From Isohypsibius dastychi (Eukaryota > Tardigrada > Eutardigrada > Parachela > Isohypsibiidae), in assembly GCA_034696485.1 (NCBI GenBank), contig JAQIWT010000491.1, positions 1-19,289 of the forward strand: a stretch of DNA of 19,289 bases. The letters run 5' to 3'. This document shows positions 1 through 11,057 of the stretch, piece by piece; position 1 is the first letter of the stretch, and each line of letters starts with the position of its first letter. The notes under the pieces were generated by a model, which worked only from the letters and a program-made list of their open reading frames with translations, had not been told where the DNA came from and did not search any database. Both the position numbers and the translations under genes were made by a program.

Positions 1-1076
1 TGTAAATGCTTGTTCTATTTTTTATCGAAACAATACATCTTTGAAGTGTGCATTTGTGAAGTGATAATTTTTTTCGGCTGTTAGCTAAGCTGGGAGAATT
101 TTTCAAAGTAGCGTTGCGTAAACGCAACAGCGGCAACTAATGGGTTAAAACCCACTTGAATATTGTTACCTTTGCCATTTATCTTTATATCATACGTTTT
201 CCAGCTTTTGGAACAGAATTGGTAATGATATCTGCTCCAAATTTCTTCTTTTTTTCTCATTCCGAGTCACACTGGGGATTAAAGAAGAATTCAATCTCTC
301 TGCATGTTGATCTCGACTTCAACGAAGCGAGGCAGACAGGCGAGAAGGTCCGAGATCGGAGTTCTTAAGTCAGGCCAGCTTCGCACTTTGCGCCCAACTT
401 GAATGCAGGCCGAGCAGATTTCAAATCAGTTGAAAGTTCAAACTTCGCTGATCAGACCCTCCACGACTGCCATTTTTCTTGAAAGTACGGAGTTGCCCCT
501 TCCCGACCTGCAGCTATACCAGCTAACGAACTGGAAGAAGAAAACATGTTTGTTTCCTCTCTTATTTGCCTGCATTGCAGAATACTTGGGAATCTCCGAC
601 TAACTTCGACTTTCTTGTCTTTCCTAGGGAAAGCAACCCTACATTCCAGTGTAGAAGAGGGAGCAGCTTTACGGACGCTTTTCTGAAGAGCGAAAAATTG
701 TTCTCAACCGAGAATACTACGATATCACAGGAATGTTGGAGTCCAAATTATCACCGAGGCTGCAACAGCGCGTGAGAATTAACCGAAGTGAGTTGATCTC
801 GAGCTTTCTTCCAGTTTTCATTCTCGTCGCTGAACCTGATCTAACTTATCTCTCTCGTGAGGAATGGCTCCGAGTGAGACCAGACCAGCAACGGCTACAA
901 AGCCGACGAGCGAACTAGCTCCAGAAAGACCAGTTTCGTCAATGACGCAAATTTTTTTCCCGACGCCTTCAAGCTTGGCCTCGATTCACATCAGCCAGAG
1001 AATTCCACCTGGAAATCAGAATAACAAAAAATACTAAGATTAAGGTTGAATTGAGGAAAACTTATGGGGACTTAAC
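1..1076. other. Unassigned left flank with two opposed short open frames
   Basis: No gene is recognised here. Two short open frames lie on opposite strands. On the plus strand, ATG 864 to TAA 1035-1037 would encode 57 residues rich in Pro, Thr and Ser. On the minus strand, about 985 to 818 is open for 55 codons and contains a hydrophobic, Gly/Val/Ala-rich stretch that could span a membrane. They largely overlap, so at most one is likely to be coding, and I cannot choose between them. Other open stretches (156-368, 403-603, 566-775) show no recognisable motif. No repeat or RNA gene was seen. Confidence 0.3.
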
Positions 1077-1510
1077 ATGAGTACAAAAATCAGTCGGAGA
1101 AGATTGAACGGCTTTTCGAGACATGTTCGAGAGTCGGTGGCCGGTGGAGAAGAGAATACGGTGTTTTTCGCTGTTGATGTACTCCTGGATGTTTGTTGTG
1201 TTGAAAACCGTCCCGCATCCTTTCTGGTAGCTGACGTAGACATTCGAAACTTTGGTGTACAGAAAAGAGTCAATCAGGTCAAGAATCACGAAGTTTATTA
1301 CCTGGAAGCGATCTTGATGAAGTTTTCGTTGACTGCAGGGCTTTGATGTGGTACCCATTTTTTGGTACCGAAAATAGTTTGAGCGATGTCAGTTGTGAAG
1401 TTGTGAAGGTATGGAGGCTTTCACTGCTCGATCCCGCGAGTGGTGTTCCAGTAGAAGATCTTACTTTCTCCTTCGATAAGGCGCTCGATTCTTCCATGAG
1501 AGATTTTTGA
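1077..1510 (+). other. Two abutting unidentified reading frames
   Basis: Two plus-strand frames run nearly end to end. The first starts at ATG 1077 and is open for 89 codons to 1346. The second starts at ATG 1346 and is open for 54 codons to TGA 1508-1510, including the stretch VWRLSLLDPASGVPVEDL. Both have plausible protein-like composition. They could be one gene split by a frameshift, or chance frames. The opposite strand is also open over 1062-1358, which weakens the case. I recognise no family and assign no function. Confidence 0.2.
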
Positions 1511-4099
1511 ACAAATCAACAGGAGCAATGTAGAAGCATTGAAATGTTCATTTACAATTTGTTTCGAGTCCAAAATAGTACGAAGACTAGAAATACCGAG
1601 GAAAATCTCCACCCGCTGGAGAAAGGGAGCAATCCATTAGTTGAAGAGCTGACTTTCTTCGTCAAGCCTAGAAAGATGGTATGAATAACGCTCCTGGATA
1701 TTGAAAGAGATGGTACAGTTTCGTATTGTTTATTGCTTAGGAACATCTCTTTTTCATACCTTCACAGTTTCCGGAACAAATTGTACCGTAGAATTCCAGG
1801 GCAGGGACAAGTTTGCATTCAAACGTATAACGATCCAAAATTAGCATCTGTAGAGCTGGAAATCATTCAGACAAATGGTAGGGTGGTGAGCTGATCTTAT
1901 TCTCAGGACCATGCAGATCAGAATGGAAGGAGAAACTTCATCCTTGACGAATGGTCAGTCCGGGAAAGTTCAAGATGAACAATTCATTCGCCCAGACTCG
2001 GGCGGTTCAGAGATGCTACATTCGAAAAAGTCTTTCTCGGAGAAGCAGAATGCCTCAAACAAAACATTAAAAAAGAAAGTGACCCCTTTTCGAACAACTT
2101 CACAGGCAGAGAAGAAAATAATCTTTTTCAGAACGACAAGATAGCGACTGCTTATTGATTTTTAAGCCGATTTGATTGATTGTTGCATTGATGGCTTTGC
2201 TGGAGCTCTTTCTTAACGGATTCATCGCGGGCTGGTTTCAAACACAATGTTCGTATAACGGGACTAAGCGTGGAATTATGTCCATTAAATCTGATCAGTT
2301 ATTTATGTTCTTTGTCAATTCATGTATTTATTATTTGATATATTCATTATTTATTCATTCGATTCTTCGACTTGTATGTATCAATACATGTATAATCAAG
2401 TGGGTAGTCTAATTCATTTATCTATTCTTTGAGATGTGCTGTATCCAGAGTCCTACTGAATCTGAATGATTCTTTGTATTTTCGACAACTGCAAGCAACC
2501 ATTTAATTAATTGCCAAGGAAAGAGCAACGCATTGAACGAGAAAGTTGGACCAAATCAGAGGAGCAGGGGAAACAAGTTCAATCCCCGTATCAATGACTT
2601 TCAGTTGCGTCGGGAACTTTGACAAAATAATAATTGGTTCTGTTAAACTGGCCGAGGAGGAAGGTTTGTCCCTGATACTTCAGCCGAGAATAAGAAGCGA
2701 TGAATCACCCAAAACATCAAAGCTTCGTAAATCAGTGAACTTATCGCCAGTTTTTAATGCAGTTCTGAGTCAAATTTCAGATTTAAATAAGGCCAAAGTA
2801 GGAAAAAGCTGAGCGGATAATCGAGCATTATCAGTAGTGAATTATTACAAGCACGCAATGCATCTCCGTCACTCTCACTGGTTTGAGTCTGGTTCACTGC
2901 TCTTATCCTACAAGATACCATGCAAAGGGAGATGTATTGCGGCAACTTCGTTACAAACCGGGGTTTCCGGTCGTTTCCGGAGATTTTTGGATTACGATAG
3001 TTATTGGTTATCTATCAGGAAATCTTACTGTGTCAGCTGTGAACAGAAGTGACTTTTTTTCCGTCCCGGGAAAGAACCATGGCCAAAAATTTTCCATGTG
3101 TCTCAGTTGATTCACCTTAGTTGGGCGATGCAGCTCGCTTCCGCTCATGTGAAAGTCCCATAGAACCGTTTGTGGCTTACAATGTTCTCCTATAGAAGAG
3201 TACATGGTAGTCTGGTAAAACATCAGAGAGGGTATGGCCATACCCCCTCTTATGTTCTGCCAGAACACCTGCGGGTTAGTTCGCCCTCGATTGATACAGG
3301 GATGCCAGGTACATCATTTTGTTGTGACCCCTTTCCACGTTTTTCTTTCCATTTCCTTCTCTCTCCCTCTTGGTTTATGAACGCCATTTTCTGCCATCTT
3401 GTTTTGCCCTCAACCTCTCCGCAATTTGCAACCTCCGGTCTGTTGAAACACCCGATGCCACTTTACAGAACGCCATGTATTGCTCTCTTGTTTAATTTTT
3501 TTGCATGTCTATACTGGAGAAGTCCGCTTGTTGTAATGAACAGGATGAACAATTATAAAACAGTACAGACAGTGAAACCGATAAAAATAATAAAAACAGA
3601 TATTAGCTCAAAAGAGTTCATGTTTCGCCTTGGTGACCTCATGTGGGCAGCCGGCTCTCGTTCGCCGCGCTTCGTGTGAGGATTGTAGTGTTCATCCACT
3701 CAGAGTGGCATTTAACTCGCCGAAACGCCATCAAGTACTTAATGTTGAAAAAACACTTCAATGCATCTCTGTAAAAAAACATGTTATTGTGAATTGTCAT
3801 GAATCTGTGTTTCTATCTCACTCGTGAAGGCGTTGAATTAATTTTCTTTCTAACTCATAGTTCCCACAATCGAACTCCAATTTGCGAGTCTACCACATGG
3901 CTTATCATCCCATCTGGTGTCAACGATGTCGTTTCCCTCAGTGCACATAACATCCTTACCGCTTTGTTTGCGAACAAAGAGCATGTGTCCCGAAGGTGAT
4001 GATTGTCAAGTTCCTGGCATTTCTCTTTCTGCGCTTGTTTAACCTTTTTGAAAAACACAATTTACAGCAATATTGCTTTTTATTCCAGATACGTTTGAC
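1511..4099. other. Unassigned region, no recognisable gene
   Basis: This stretch contains several short open frames (for example 1911-2144, 2546-2812, 2883-3110 and 3170-3679 on the plus strand) without recognisable domains. The longest, 3170-3679 (169 codons), runs through a pyrimidine-rich tract near 3320-3380 and reads like translated noncoding sequence. About 2290-2420 is AT-rich, with ATTTATT-type low complexity. Apart from the palindrome at 3226-3250 I see no repeats, and no sign of Polinton genes on either strand. Confidence 0.4.
3226..3250. repeat. Near-perfect palindrome
   Basis: The centre GGGTATGGCCATACCC (3230-3245) is a perfect 16-bp palindrome. It is flanked by AGAG on the left and by CCTCT, offset by inserted C residues, on the right, so the symmetry extends to about 24 bp with a small bulge. 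No protein-coding or mobile-element context explains it. It could form a hairpin or a symmetric protein-binding site, or be chance. Confidence 0.6.
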
Positions 4100-4258
4100 T
4101 CAACCTAGCTCCTGAAACTGGTATCGGTTCAACCATGATAACTTGGTCTTTTTGGCGAACATTTGACGACGATCGACGGCTTCGTGTAGACTTCGAAACA
4201 TCTCCTCACCTAGATTGTGCCTTCGCCATTCAGCTCCCAAATAATACCTATCATATTT
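4100..4258 (-). pseudogene. Possible GNAT acetyltransferase-like exon fragment
   Basis: On the minus strand a 52-codon frame runs from 4258 to the TGA at 4102-4100. It contains YYLGAEWRRHNLGEEMFRSL, then RRQMFAKK and a closing WLNRYQF. The first part resembles the acetyl-CoA-binding motif A of GNAT N-acetyltransferases (aromatic strand, Glu, then R-x-x-G-x-G/A and an amphipathic helix), although the first Gly is replaced. The last part resembles the family's C-terminal Tyr/Phe strand. There is no start codon at the upstream end, where a TGA lies three codons before, so it would be an exon or a broken remnant. A 52-codon open frame is not rare by chance; the call rests on composition and weak motif likeness only. 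Confidence 0.22.
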
Positions 4259-5270
4259 AGAAATTATTCATCTGCGAGGTTTATGATAAGGGAGAAGGTC
4301 ATTTTTCATTACTATACACACTTATCATTAAGATTGTCTATGACCATTAAACTGACATGCAAAAACTCTTCACCGGCTATGACGACATCATACGAAATAT
4401 CGAAAATGACTAAGTTCTTAGACATGATTTGTTTATGGCTTTGTCATGAATATCGGCCTCTGCCTGGTGATCCCACGTACAGTTCATTGTTTTCGTTTCG
4501 TTCTGTGTAAGAACATATTGAAACAGCTGATAGATTGGATAATAGAAAATATTTGCAGCTCTGGTAAGAATCTATAAGATTCTGCTAGCAGTATGCTTGA
4601 TACGCAAACTGGCAATGGGAATAGTACGCTTGGGTTTCAGTGTTTCACTTTAAGAAACAACAGAGATTTATAGGACGTTATGATAAGAAGCATTGCTGAA
4701 AACAATAATTTTGACAGCCAAAAAACACAGGTTTGATATTTTATACATTTTTCTATTACAACTCAACACATTATGTCAGGTTTAGTATTAACATGTTCAG
4801 TATTACCAGGGATATACAAATCTTCTACCATAAAGTTTATGATGTGCATGAAAATAAACTAAACAGCCATGACTGGTTGAAAATAACAAAGCAATACTCA
4901 GTTGATGTTTCTCACGTCTTGTAATTTCGGTCTTCTCGACCTCCTAGTTATTAAAATCCAGACAACTGTGACCAGAACAGTGCTGTCCCAAATCTTCAAT
5001 GGTCGCGAACTCCCAACGACAAACAGGTTCTGGGAATTCGCAAATCAGGCTGCACTTGTACGATTTTACGATATCTCTTATTTCCAAAATCAGAAATGTG
5101 GAAATGAATTCTATGAGAATTCTGCCCAACTCCATTATTGTCCATGAAAATAACTGGCAACTATGAAAAACTCTTTAGGACAGAAGGAGTGACCAGCGCG
5201 TTCAATATTCGCCCAATCACAGTAGGAGTAGGCTTTGTATAGCTATGGCATGTGATGGCTGGGGGGGAGG
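4259..5270. other. AT-rich unassigned region
   Basis: Only short open frames occur here (4217-4510, 4733-4924 and 4902-5147 on the plus strand, and a Cys-containing one at 4944-5135 on the minus strand). None shows a domain I recognise. The sequence is AT-rich, with many stops in every frame. A short purine run (GGGGGGGAGGGTGAGGAGGGGAAGGGG) lies at about 5261-5287, just before the LRR remnant. No RNA gene or mobile element was identified. Confidence 0.4.
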
Positions 5271-5348
5271 GTGAGGAGGGGAAGGGGTTTTAGCGCCAAT
5301 TTTACTTCGTTTTGGAAATATGTTTGTGTTTACACATTCCTCACCAAT

Positions 5349-5625
5349 ATGTTGTATCTTGTCCCATTTGCGTTATTCGTGGCAGGTAATGCCTGCCCGA
5401 ATAAGTGTGGATGTTTAGTAGAGCAGAATCTGCTCAACTGCGCAGAATCTGCTCAACTCTTGTTGAAACTCCGTTGGTGTGGTGTCTGATTCCATGTGGA
5501 ACTACCACTTGGATTCGTCGCATAATTTCATTCCTAATATCAGTGCCTCTTAGTTTGCTGATTTTTCAAATCTCAAAACCGTGGATTTGCGAAATTTTCC
5601 AGCATGTGTACGATTGAATGACTGA
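5349..5625 (+). pseudogene. Leucine-rich-repeat protein remnant: signal peptide, LRRNT, one LRR
   Basis: From ATG 5349 the frame encodes a short hydrophobic leader (MLYLVPFALFVAG) directly followed by ACPNKCGCL, the cysteine pattern of an LRR N-terminal cap. This is the normal start of a secreted or membrane LRR protein. A 17-bp segment is then repeated with a 19-bp period (5423-5439 and 5442-5458), which is not a multiple of three. Downstream the LRR character moves to another frame: LDSSHNFIPNISAS, then a TAG at 5551-5553, then FADFSNLKTVDLRN, ending at TGA 5623-5625. The leader, cap and repeat are in the order of a real LRR gene, but the frame change and stop mark it as a pseudogene or badly damaged exon. 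It may be host DNA next to the Polinton, or a gene carried by it; the sequence does not decide. Confidence 0.5.
5423..5458 (+). repeat. 19-bp-period tandem duplication in the LRR remnant
   Basis: GCAGAATCTGCTCAACT occurs at 5423-5439 and again at 5442-5458. A 19-bp duplication changes the reading frame and coincides with where the LRRNT frame is lost. Confidence 0.85.
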
Positions 5626-5825
5626 AAATTCTTGATCTTGGGTGCAGAATGTGCGGAAATCCATCCTGTAAAGAATGATTTGTTGTTTTTATTCAGCGTA
5701 TTTTTCTGATTTTTTGTGAAGTCAAAACCCGAACTCATTGCTTATGATATTTATGATTTTCTACAGACACATCATCAGAGAACCTAGTCGCGGACGTTAA
5801 ATAACGTTTGGAAATTTGTTGTAGG

Positions 5826-5945
5826 ATCCATTTTGTGGAAGGTGTGACGTAAGGAGTTCGCAGAGTTTGATTGACAGATTCATAGCGGGACACGCGAAGA
5901 AGGAGAAGTTGGCGTCCTTCTCGCAGACCACCTGCTGCAGCTGAC
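5826..5945 (+). pseudogene. Possible LRR C-terminal cap (LRRCT) exon
   Basis: After a candidate splice acceptor (TTTGTTGTAG ending near 5825), one frame reads DPFCGRCDVRSSQSLIDRF and continues to a Cys pair near 5937-5942 before a TGA. The N/D-P-F-x-C-x-C-D start followed by a Trp/Ile-Asp helix is the pattern of LRRCT caps, although the spacing and second half are poor. It lies 200 bp downstream of the LRR repeat remnant, so an intron or deletion between them is plausible. The identification is tentative. Confidence 0.35.
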
Positions 5946-6686
5946 ATTTGCTTTTTGAAATTGTACAGTTCCTAAATCAATTGTTTCTCGTGTTTCCGAT
6001 GGAATGTTAGGTTTTCCTAACAAAATAGAATTCGGGTTACATTATATTTTCGAAGTTTTAACAAATAACAGCCGCCGTGTCTAAAGATTTGTGACTTTTG
6101 CAAACCGATATTCCGCATCTGTAGATACACATGTTTATATTGATGTGCTGGTTCTGCTGAAGACGCGTTCCGAAATCTCACGTTCTTTCAAATCATTTCG
6201 GGTTTTTTCGTCATTTTCGAAAAGTTTCATCACCTGCTTGCATGCACGAGTTGGCTCCGATTACCAGTGGGTCTAATTGCTTCTGTCACTCAAAAGCAGA
6301 CTGGCAAACAGAATATGGGGAGCCTCACGCTATTGGGAGATTTCGGAACTTGCTATAACCATTTGTTGAAATTTTAGAGGTGTGTTCCATTGCTGAGTTA
6401 TATAATGGATGAGCTCGCTGTTAAAAGCCCTCTTCGGTTTAAATCTGATTCTTGGATCAAACTTCCGGAACTTGTGCTCGAACTTGCCCACACTGCTTTA
6501 ACGTCTTACAGTCTGTTACGAACAGCATGTAAGTTTAACAAAGTTTCTGTTCTCATGGATGTTCTGTGTTCTTACATTCTTTTTCTTGACACTGATAACT
6601 AGTGAACACTTTGCAATCTTCTGGAAGGCTGTCCATCTGAATTGATCTTCAACGATCCCATTTGTTTCTGCTTTTCGTGAAATCAT
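5946..6686. other. Unassigned stretch between LRR remnant and Polinton block
   Basis: Short plus-strand frames occur at 6091-6276 and 6390-6602 without recognisable domains. A TATATAA sequence lies at 6399-6405, upstream of the Polinton genes, and could be a TATA box, but AT-rich matches are common. The left end of the Polinton probably lies somewhere here or further left. I found no inverted-repeat partner for it. Confidence 0.3.
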
Positions 6687-6824
6687 GTGAGTTTTTTGAA
6701 CTTTTTCCCGTTCTGTTCGGTGTATGATGTTGTTCATCTTTGTACAGCAACGGTCAAGCTACAACGATCTCGTTCCGTCCTTCTGGATCCACCTCAAAGT
6801 TCAAGGTTGTATTACTCCATAAAA

Positions 6825-7085
6825 ATGGAGTCTAATTTCTGGTTGTCCGACTATTATTTGCTTATGTGGATAAGTGAAAATTTGATTAGCATGCATCATT
6901 CGCATTTTGGGTCCACTCATGTTGATTCACCATATCCCGAATCAGTTTTTATGTTAGAGTTGTATGGTAGAGAGCGAGCTCGTAAGGTGATCAGCCGTTG
7001 GACAGGAGAGATGTATAATTCGGTTGATGAAGATGAGATGTTGGCAATCCAGCCAAATGGTTTTGAGGCTCTCGATTCTGATTAG
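6825..7085 (+). CDS. Unidentified 86-residue frame, possibly the start of the polymerase gene
   Basis: From ATG 6825 a frame of 86 codons reads MESNFWLSDYYLLMWISENL and ends in an acidic segment (VDEDEMLAIQPNGFEALDSD) before TAG 7083-7085. The frame is also open upstream to 6687. After the stop the same frame stays open and is rich in Ser and Pro up to about 7309. Polinton pPolB proteins usually have long, poorly conserved N-terminal regions, so this could be the 5' part of the polymerase gene separated by nonsense mutations. It could equally be an independent small gene upstream of it. I recognise no domain. Its position, strand and spacing fit the Polinton block. Confidence 0.35.
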   Translation: MESNFWLSDYYLLMWISENLISMHHSHFGSTHVDSPYPESVFMLELYGRERARKVISRWTGEMYNSVDEDEMLAIQPNGFEALDSD

Positions 7086-7341
7086 GTTTCTCTGGTTCAG
7101 GGGTCGCCAGTTGGTTCTATTTCTCATGTAAACAATTTGCCCGCGTATGATAATTCACCTCGTTTCCCTTATTTGCACGTTTCTCCAATTCCTAATTTCT
7201 CATTGGCATCAAAGATTGTGGGCATCACTCTGGCTCTGCAACTGATTTCCCTTCTACTTGTCATGATGTTGTTCTTGGTTTCCCTCAAATCGCACTTTCA
7301 GTTCAGCTGAATCTGAATCTGGCGCTCGTGTTTCTCCCATT

Positions 7342-10300
7342 TTGCCTGATTTGACTTCAGTAATTCAACCTTTTCCGATTGATTACGCCGCAGTTTATTT
7401 TTTTCTCCGGTTCGAGTTAAAAAAACCGGGCTTGCAAATCAAGTTCATGGAGTTTGTTTGGCTTCTGCTCGTCAAAGGTTTCCGACAGAGAAACTCATCT
7501 GCCTTTTTACGGAAATTTCAGCAAGAACTAGACCAAAAGCAGAAAAACCGATCAATCACTCCGAGGCGTCTTAGTTTCAATCCTAAATACGAGTCCCCCA
7601 TGCAACAAGTAGGAGGTGCAATCGTGCCTGATTTACCGCTGACGAATTTTGACGACTTATTTGAGCTAGCACCGGTCGCTATGTAAACCAGCAACAAATA
7701 TGGCATTCATCGCCACGTTCATAAGGTACAAATGGCATCGCCGAAGGTTTTGAATCTGTGCTCAAGGTGTTTGAGGCCATTTTTAGACTTTGTACAGAAA
7801 CTTCTGAGGATGTTGACTACTCAATGATCGAACTAGCTTGTCAAGACCTGAAATCGAACATTTATCTGCATGTCCGTCAATTTAAGGATTTTAGCGTTGA
7901 CCTGCTGATGGCAAAAATGAATCTGCTGAATTCTTCAAAAAAGTTCAAGATCGACGATTCGCTCAAAATTATCACGACCAAGGTCGTTTCAATAAAAGCG
8001 AGTTGCCCTGAGAAAAATCGACAATTTACATTGCTCTATCGACAGAATAAGAACTTTTCTTCCCTTGTTTCACTTTTGCATGTTAAGAAACATTTGTGTT
8101 TGCAAGCTGCTCTTCTTCTTGGAAAATTCTGTCATACACACGACACCAAAAATGGTGGTCTAGACTATAATGCGTGAAAGCTGTATTTAGACAAGAGGGG
8201 AAGGGCGGGTCATTTTGAGGCAGTGGCATCTCATTTCCTTGAAGATCCTGGCTTTGAAGTGAGGAACATGCTAGGACTGGAAGATATCGATGTTTTGCAG
8301 AGATGAGCTTTCCCTGAGTTTCAAGTTGTAGTTGTTCTTTAGAATCAAGGAAATTCAGTCATTCCAAGATCGCCACCATTCAAACGTCGTAAGATGAGGA
8401 AAATTATTATTCATTGTACCGAAAAGCATTTTAATCTTTTACGTTCCATTAAAGGGTTTCTTGGTAAGAGTTACCACTGCGATGAAAGTGAAACGGCGTA
8501 TAGCAACTGAAACCAGCATAATCATTTTGGAGTATGTTCTTTGTGTGTTCGATATAATTACGACTGTGAACTAACTGAGCCAACTTTTTGTTCCAAGTGC
8601 TGTCGTACTTTCAGGAACAAAAACTGTTTTAAGATGTACAGGCTGGGAAATGTGACATTTTGTACCTGTGATAATGTTTTTGTCCCTAAATACTGCAGCA
8701 AAATTTGTTAACATGTCGAGGAGGAGAGCAGCCGATGAGGAGCATGTTTTTGAAGAGATCTTTTGCAAAACCTGTACCGAGTTTGATGATCAGGCTTCAC
8801 ACAAGTGCTACATGAAAGTGACAAAACCAGAACCCATTAAGGAGCCAAATTGCTTGTTTTTTATGTTGAAACTTGAAATCACTCGGAGCTGGGCCATGTG
8901 CCAAATATGGTCATTTGTCAGCGTGGTTACGGGACTGAGGTGAGATTTCCGGCAGACCGAGAGCCTATTACTAAGGATAATGGTACAGTGTCTTGGAAGT
9001 GACTTTTCACTGAGAAGAATAGGGGTGTCACTATTATAGCTCACAATTCTCGAGCGTATGATGGTCATTTCATATTAAAGTACATGCTCGACAACAATTT
9101 GGAACCACAAACCATCAAACGTGGCACACAGTTATCAGAGCTGAGATATGTTACGCTCAGCATCAATGTTTGGGACACACTTAATCTCTGCTCTTCAAAA
9201 ATGTCGAATTCTCAAAAACTGTTGGTCTTTCACATCGAATTTCCAAAGGAGAGTTTCGGCGTCTTGCTGATATTCCAGAAAATTGGGATAAAATTACACT
9301 GTTTTCCGAATCAAGAGATTACATGATCAAAAGTCGCTCTAGGGCTCAAAGGAAAGTTTTTCCAAAATGGCATGCACTGGAAAGGTAGGAGTTCAGGAAT
9401 GAGTTTGATGTCCGTGAATCCGTGGCAATATACTTTGTTCTGGATGTAACGGTTGTTCGTCTTTGTGCGTTGAAGTATAGGGATGATTTCATAAAATTTT
9501 GCAACATTGATCCGTTCAAGTCAGTCACTATTTCTGCAGCTTGCCAGAAATATTTTACGACTTATTTGCTGAAACCGAATGAGATTGCAGTGATTTTCAA
9601 TCATAGTACCAAGCAAACCGGAAGACCGGCCTAGAGGCAACCGAATGATTAGAGTGGCCTAACTAAGGATTCGGCCGGCGTTCGAGGCATGGGAGAAATA
9701 GCGAGGGAGTAGCCGTAGAAAAATATTTCGTTGATGGTTTTGATAAGGAAACAAATACTGTTTTCGAATTCAACAGAGCGATTTTGCATGGTTGTCCTTG
9801 CTGTCAGAATCAAAAAAATCGAGTACCGTTCCCTAATATGACAATATCGGAAGCTTCCCAATACGCGGAGACCAAATTGGCATTCTTGAAGAACTCTGGT
9901 TACATTGTAGAAGAAATGTGGTCTTGTCAGTTTCAGGCGATGAAGAGGGAACCTGATATTGCTAAATTTGTTTCCTCCATGGATCTTCAGAAACCGATCG
10001 TGGCTAAAAATTGCTTTCGAGGGTGGTCGTACTCACGCTTCGAAAGTTTTCCATGAGGTCAAGAAGGGTGAAAAAATACATCATATTGATATGGTCTCCC
10101 TCTACTCCTTCGTCAACAAGCACGAGATTCATCCAGTGAGACATCCTGATATTATAATTTCAAATTTCAAGGATGTCAGTTGTTACTTCGGTATTGTGGG
10201 ATGTATAGTTGAGACTCCAGGTTCAGATATGTTTCCGCCTTTACCGCTAACAATTAACGGGAAGCTTTCGTTTTTTTGTGTATGAAATGCGTTGAGGCTT

Positions 10301-11022
10301 GTGGTCAGGATCATTGTACGCATACTGCTTCTCAACGTTACTTGCATGGCCCTTGGTGCACGCCGGAACTTCATTACGCAGTTGATCAGGGTAACAAAAT
10401 AGTGACCATTCAAGAAGTGTGGCATCGGAATGAGAGACGACCTATGTTTTTTGCGGAGTTCGTAGAACAAGTTTCTTAAAATAAAAACTGACGCATCGGG
10501 TTGACCATCGCATTGTGTGACAAAGCAGTCGAAGGACGAATTCATGGCGGAGCTCGAAAGGGAAGAGGGCATTGTTCTTTACCAAGATTTCATTGATTCG
10601 AATCCAGGGCTTAAGGCGGTAGCAAAACTGATGATGAATTGTTTTTAGGGGAAATTGAGAATGCGTGAAAACTTTACTCCGACTCAGTTCTTTCATCAGC
10701 CAAAAGATTTTCACCAACTTATGAGGTCTAAAGTTCGCAATGTTCATGATATCCAGATTGTAACGGAGCAATGCTACATGGTGACGCATTGCTCCGTTAC
10801 ACAGAGTAAGATTTCAATGAGGGAAACAGTTCGAGCAACCTGGCCACCGCAGCTTCTTCTACGTCGTACGCTCGTGTTCGACTGTTAGTTATGCTGAAAG
10901 AGAACTAGTTAATGACAGGGTTCTTTGTTATGACACGGATTCGGTCATTTATATATCCAGGAAAAGCGCCGCAGTTAAGCAGTGTTCTAGGGGAGTGGGA
11001 TAATCAATTCGAGCCAGGATAG
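7342..11022 (+). pseudogene. POLB: Protein-primed family B DNA polymerase, Polinton type, broken
   Basis: This polymerase would replicate the element by protein priming. The family's landmarks occur in order but in changing frames. An N-terminal region (7342-8177) includes QFKDFSVDLLMAKMNLL and KIDDSLKI. A Cys-rich zinc-binding section (about 8480-8820) has CSLCVRYNYDCEL, CSKCC and KTC...HKCYMK. The ExoI region at 8853-8873 reads LVFYVET, and ExoII at about 9030-9075 reads AHNSRAYDGHFILKYML. The block DDFIKFCNIDPFKS...FLLKPN-like lies at 9480-9590, and HGCPCC at about 9787. Motif A, IDMVSLYS, has its Asp at 10088-10090. Motif B (LMMNCF, stop, GK) is near 10628-10654. Motif C, YDTDS, is at 10929-10943. 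At least nine frame changes and many stops disable it, including a TAG at 10646-10648 inside motif B. The C-terminal part normally following motif C is largely missing. The identification is firm; exact ends are approximate. Confidence 0.93.
10760..10800. repeat. Perfect 14-bp inverted repeat within POLB
   Basis: GTAACGGAGCAATG at 10760-10773 is exactly reverse-complemented at 10787-10800 (CATTGCTCCGTTAC), separated by a 13-nt spacer. It lies between polymerase motifs B and C. Confidence 0.9.
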
Positions 11023-11057
11023 AGTCCTGCTTCAAGTTTTTGATTCATTAAGGTGTG

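Noticed and set aside
3236-3335. 5S rRNA-like words (GGCCATACC, GGTTAGT)
   Set aside because: The words are short, their spacing and the internal promoter do not fit 5S rRNA, and the first comes from the palindrome.
3170-3679. A 169-codon open frame, among the longest in the window
   Set aside because: Its composition is dominated by a pyrimidine-rich tract, no domain is recognisable, and its start lies in the shadow of other frames.
9655-9700. A possible tRNA, from a CGTTCGAGGC stretch resembling a B box
   Set aside because: No matching A box or acceptor stem was found, and the sequence fits decayed polymerase coding sequence.
10183-10572. A 129-codon minus-strand frame
   Set aside because: It is antisense to recognised polymerase blocks between motifs A and B.
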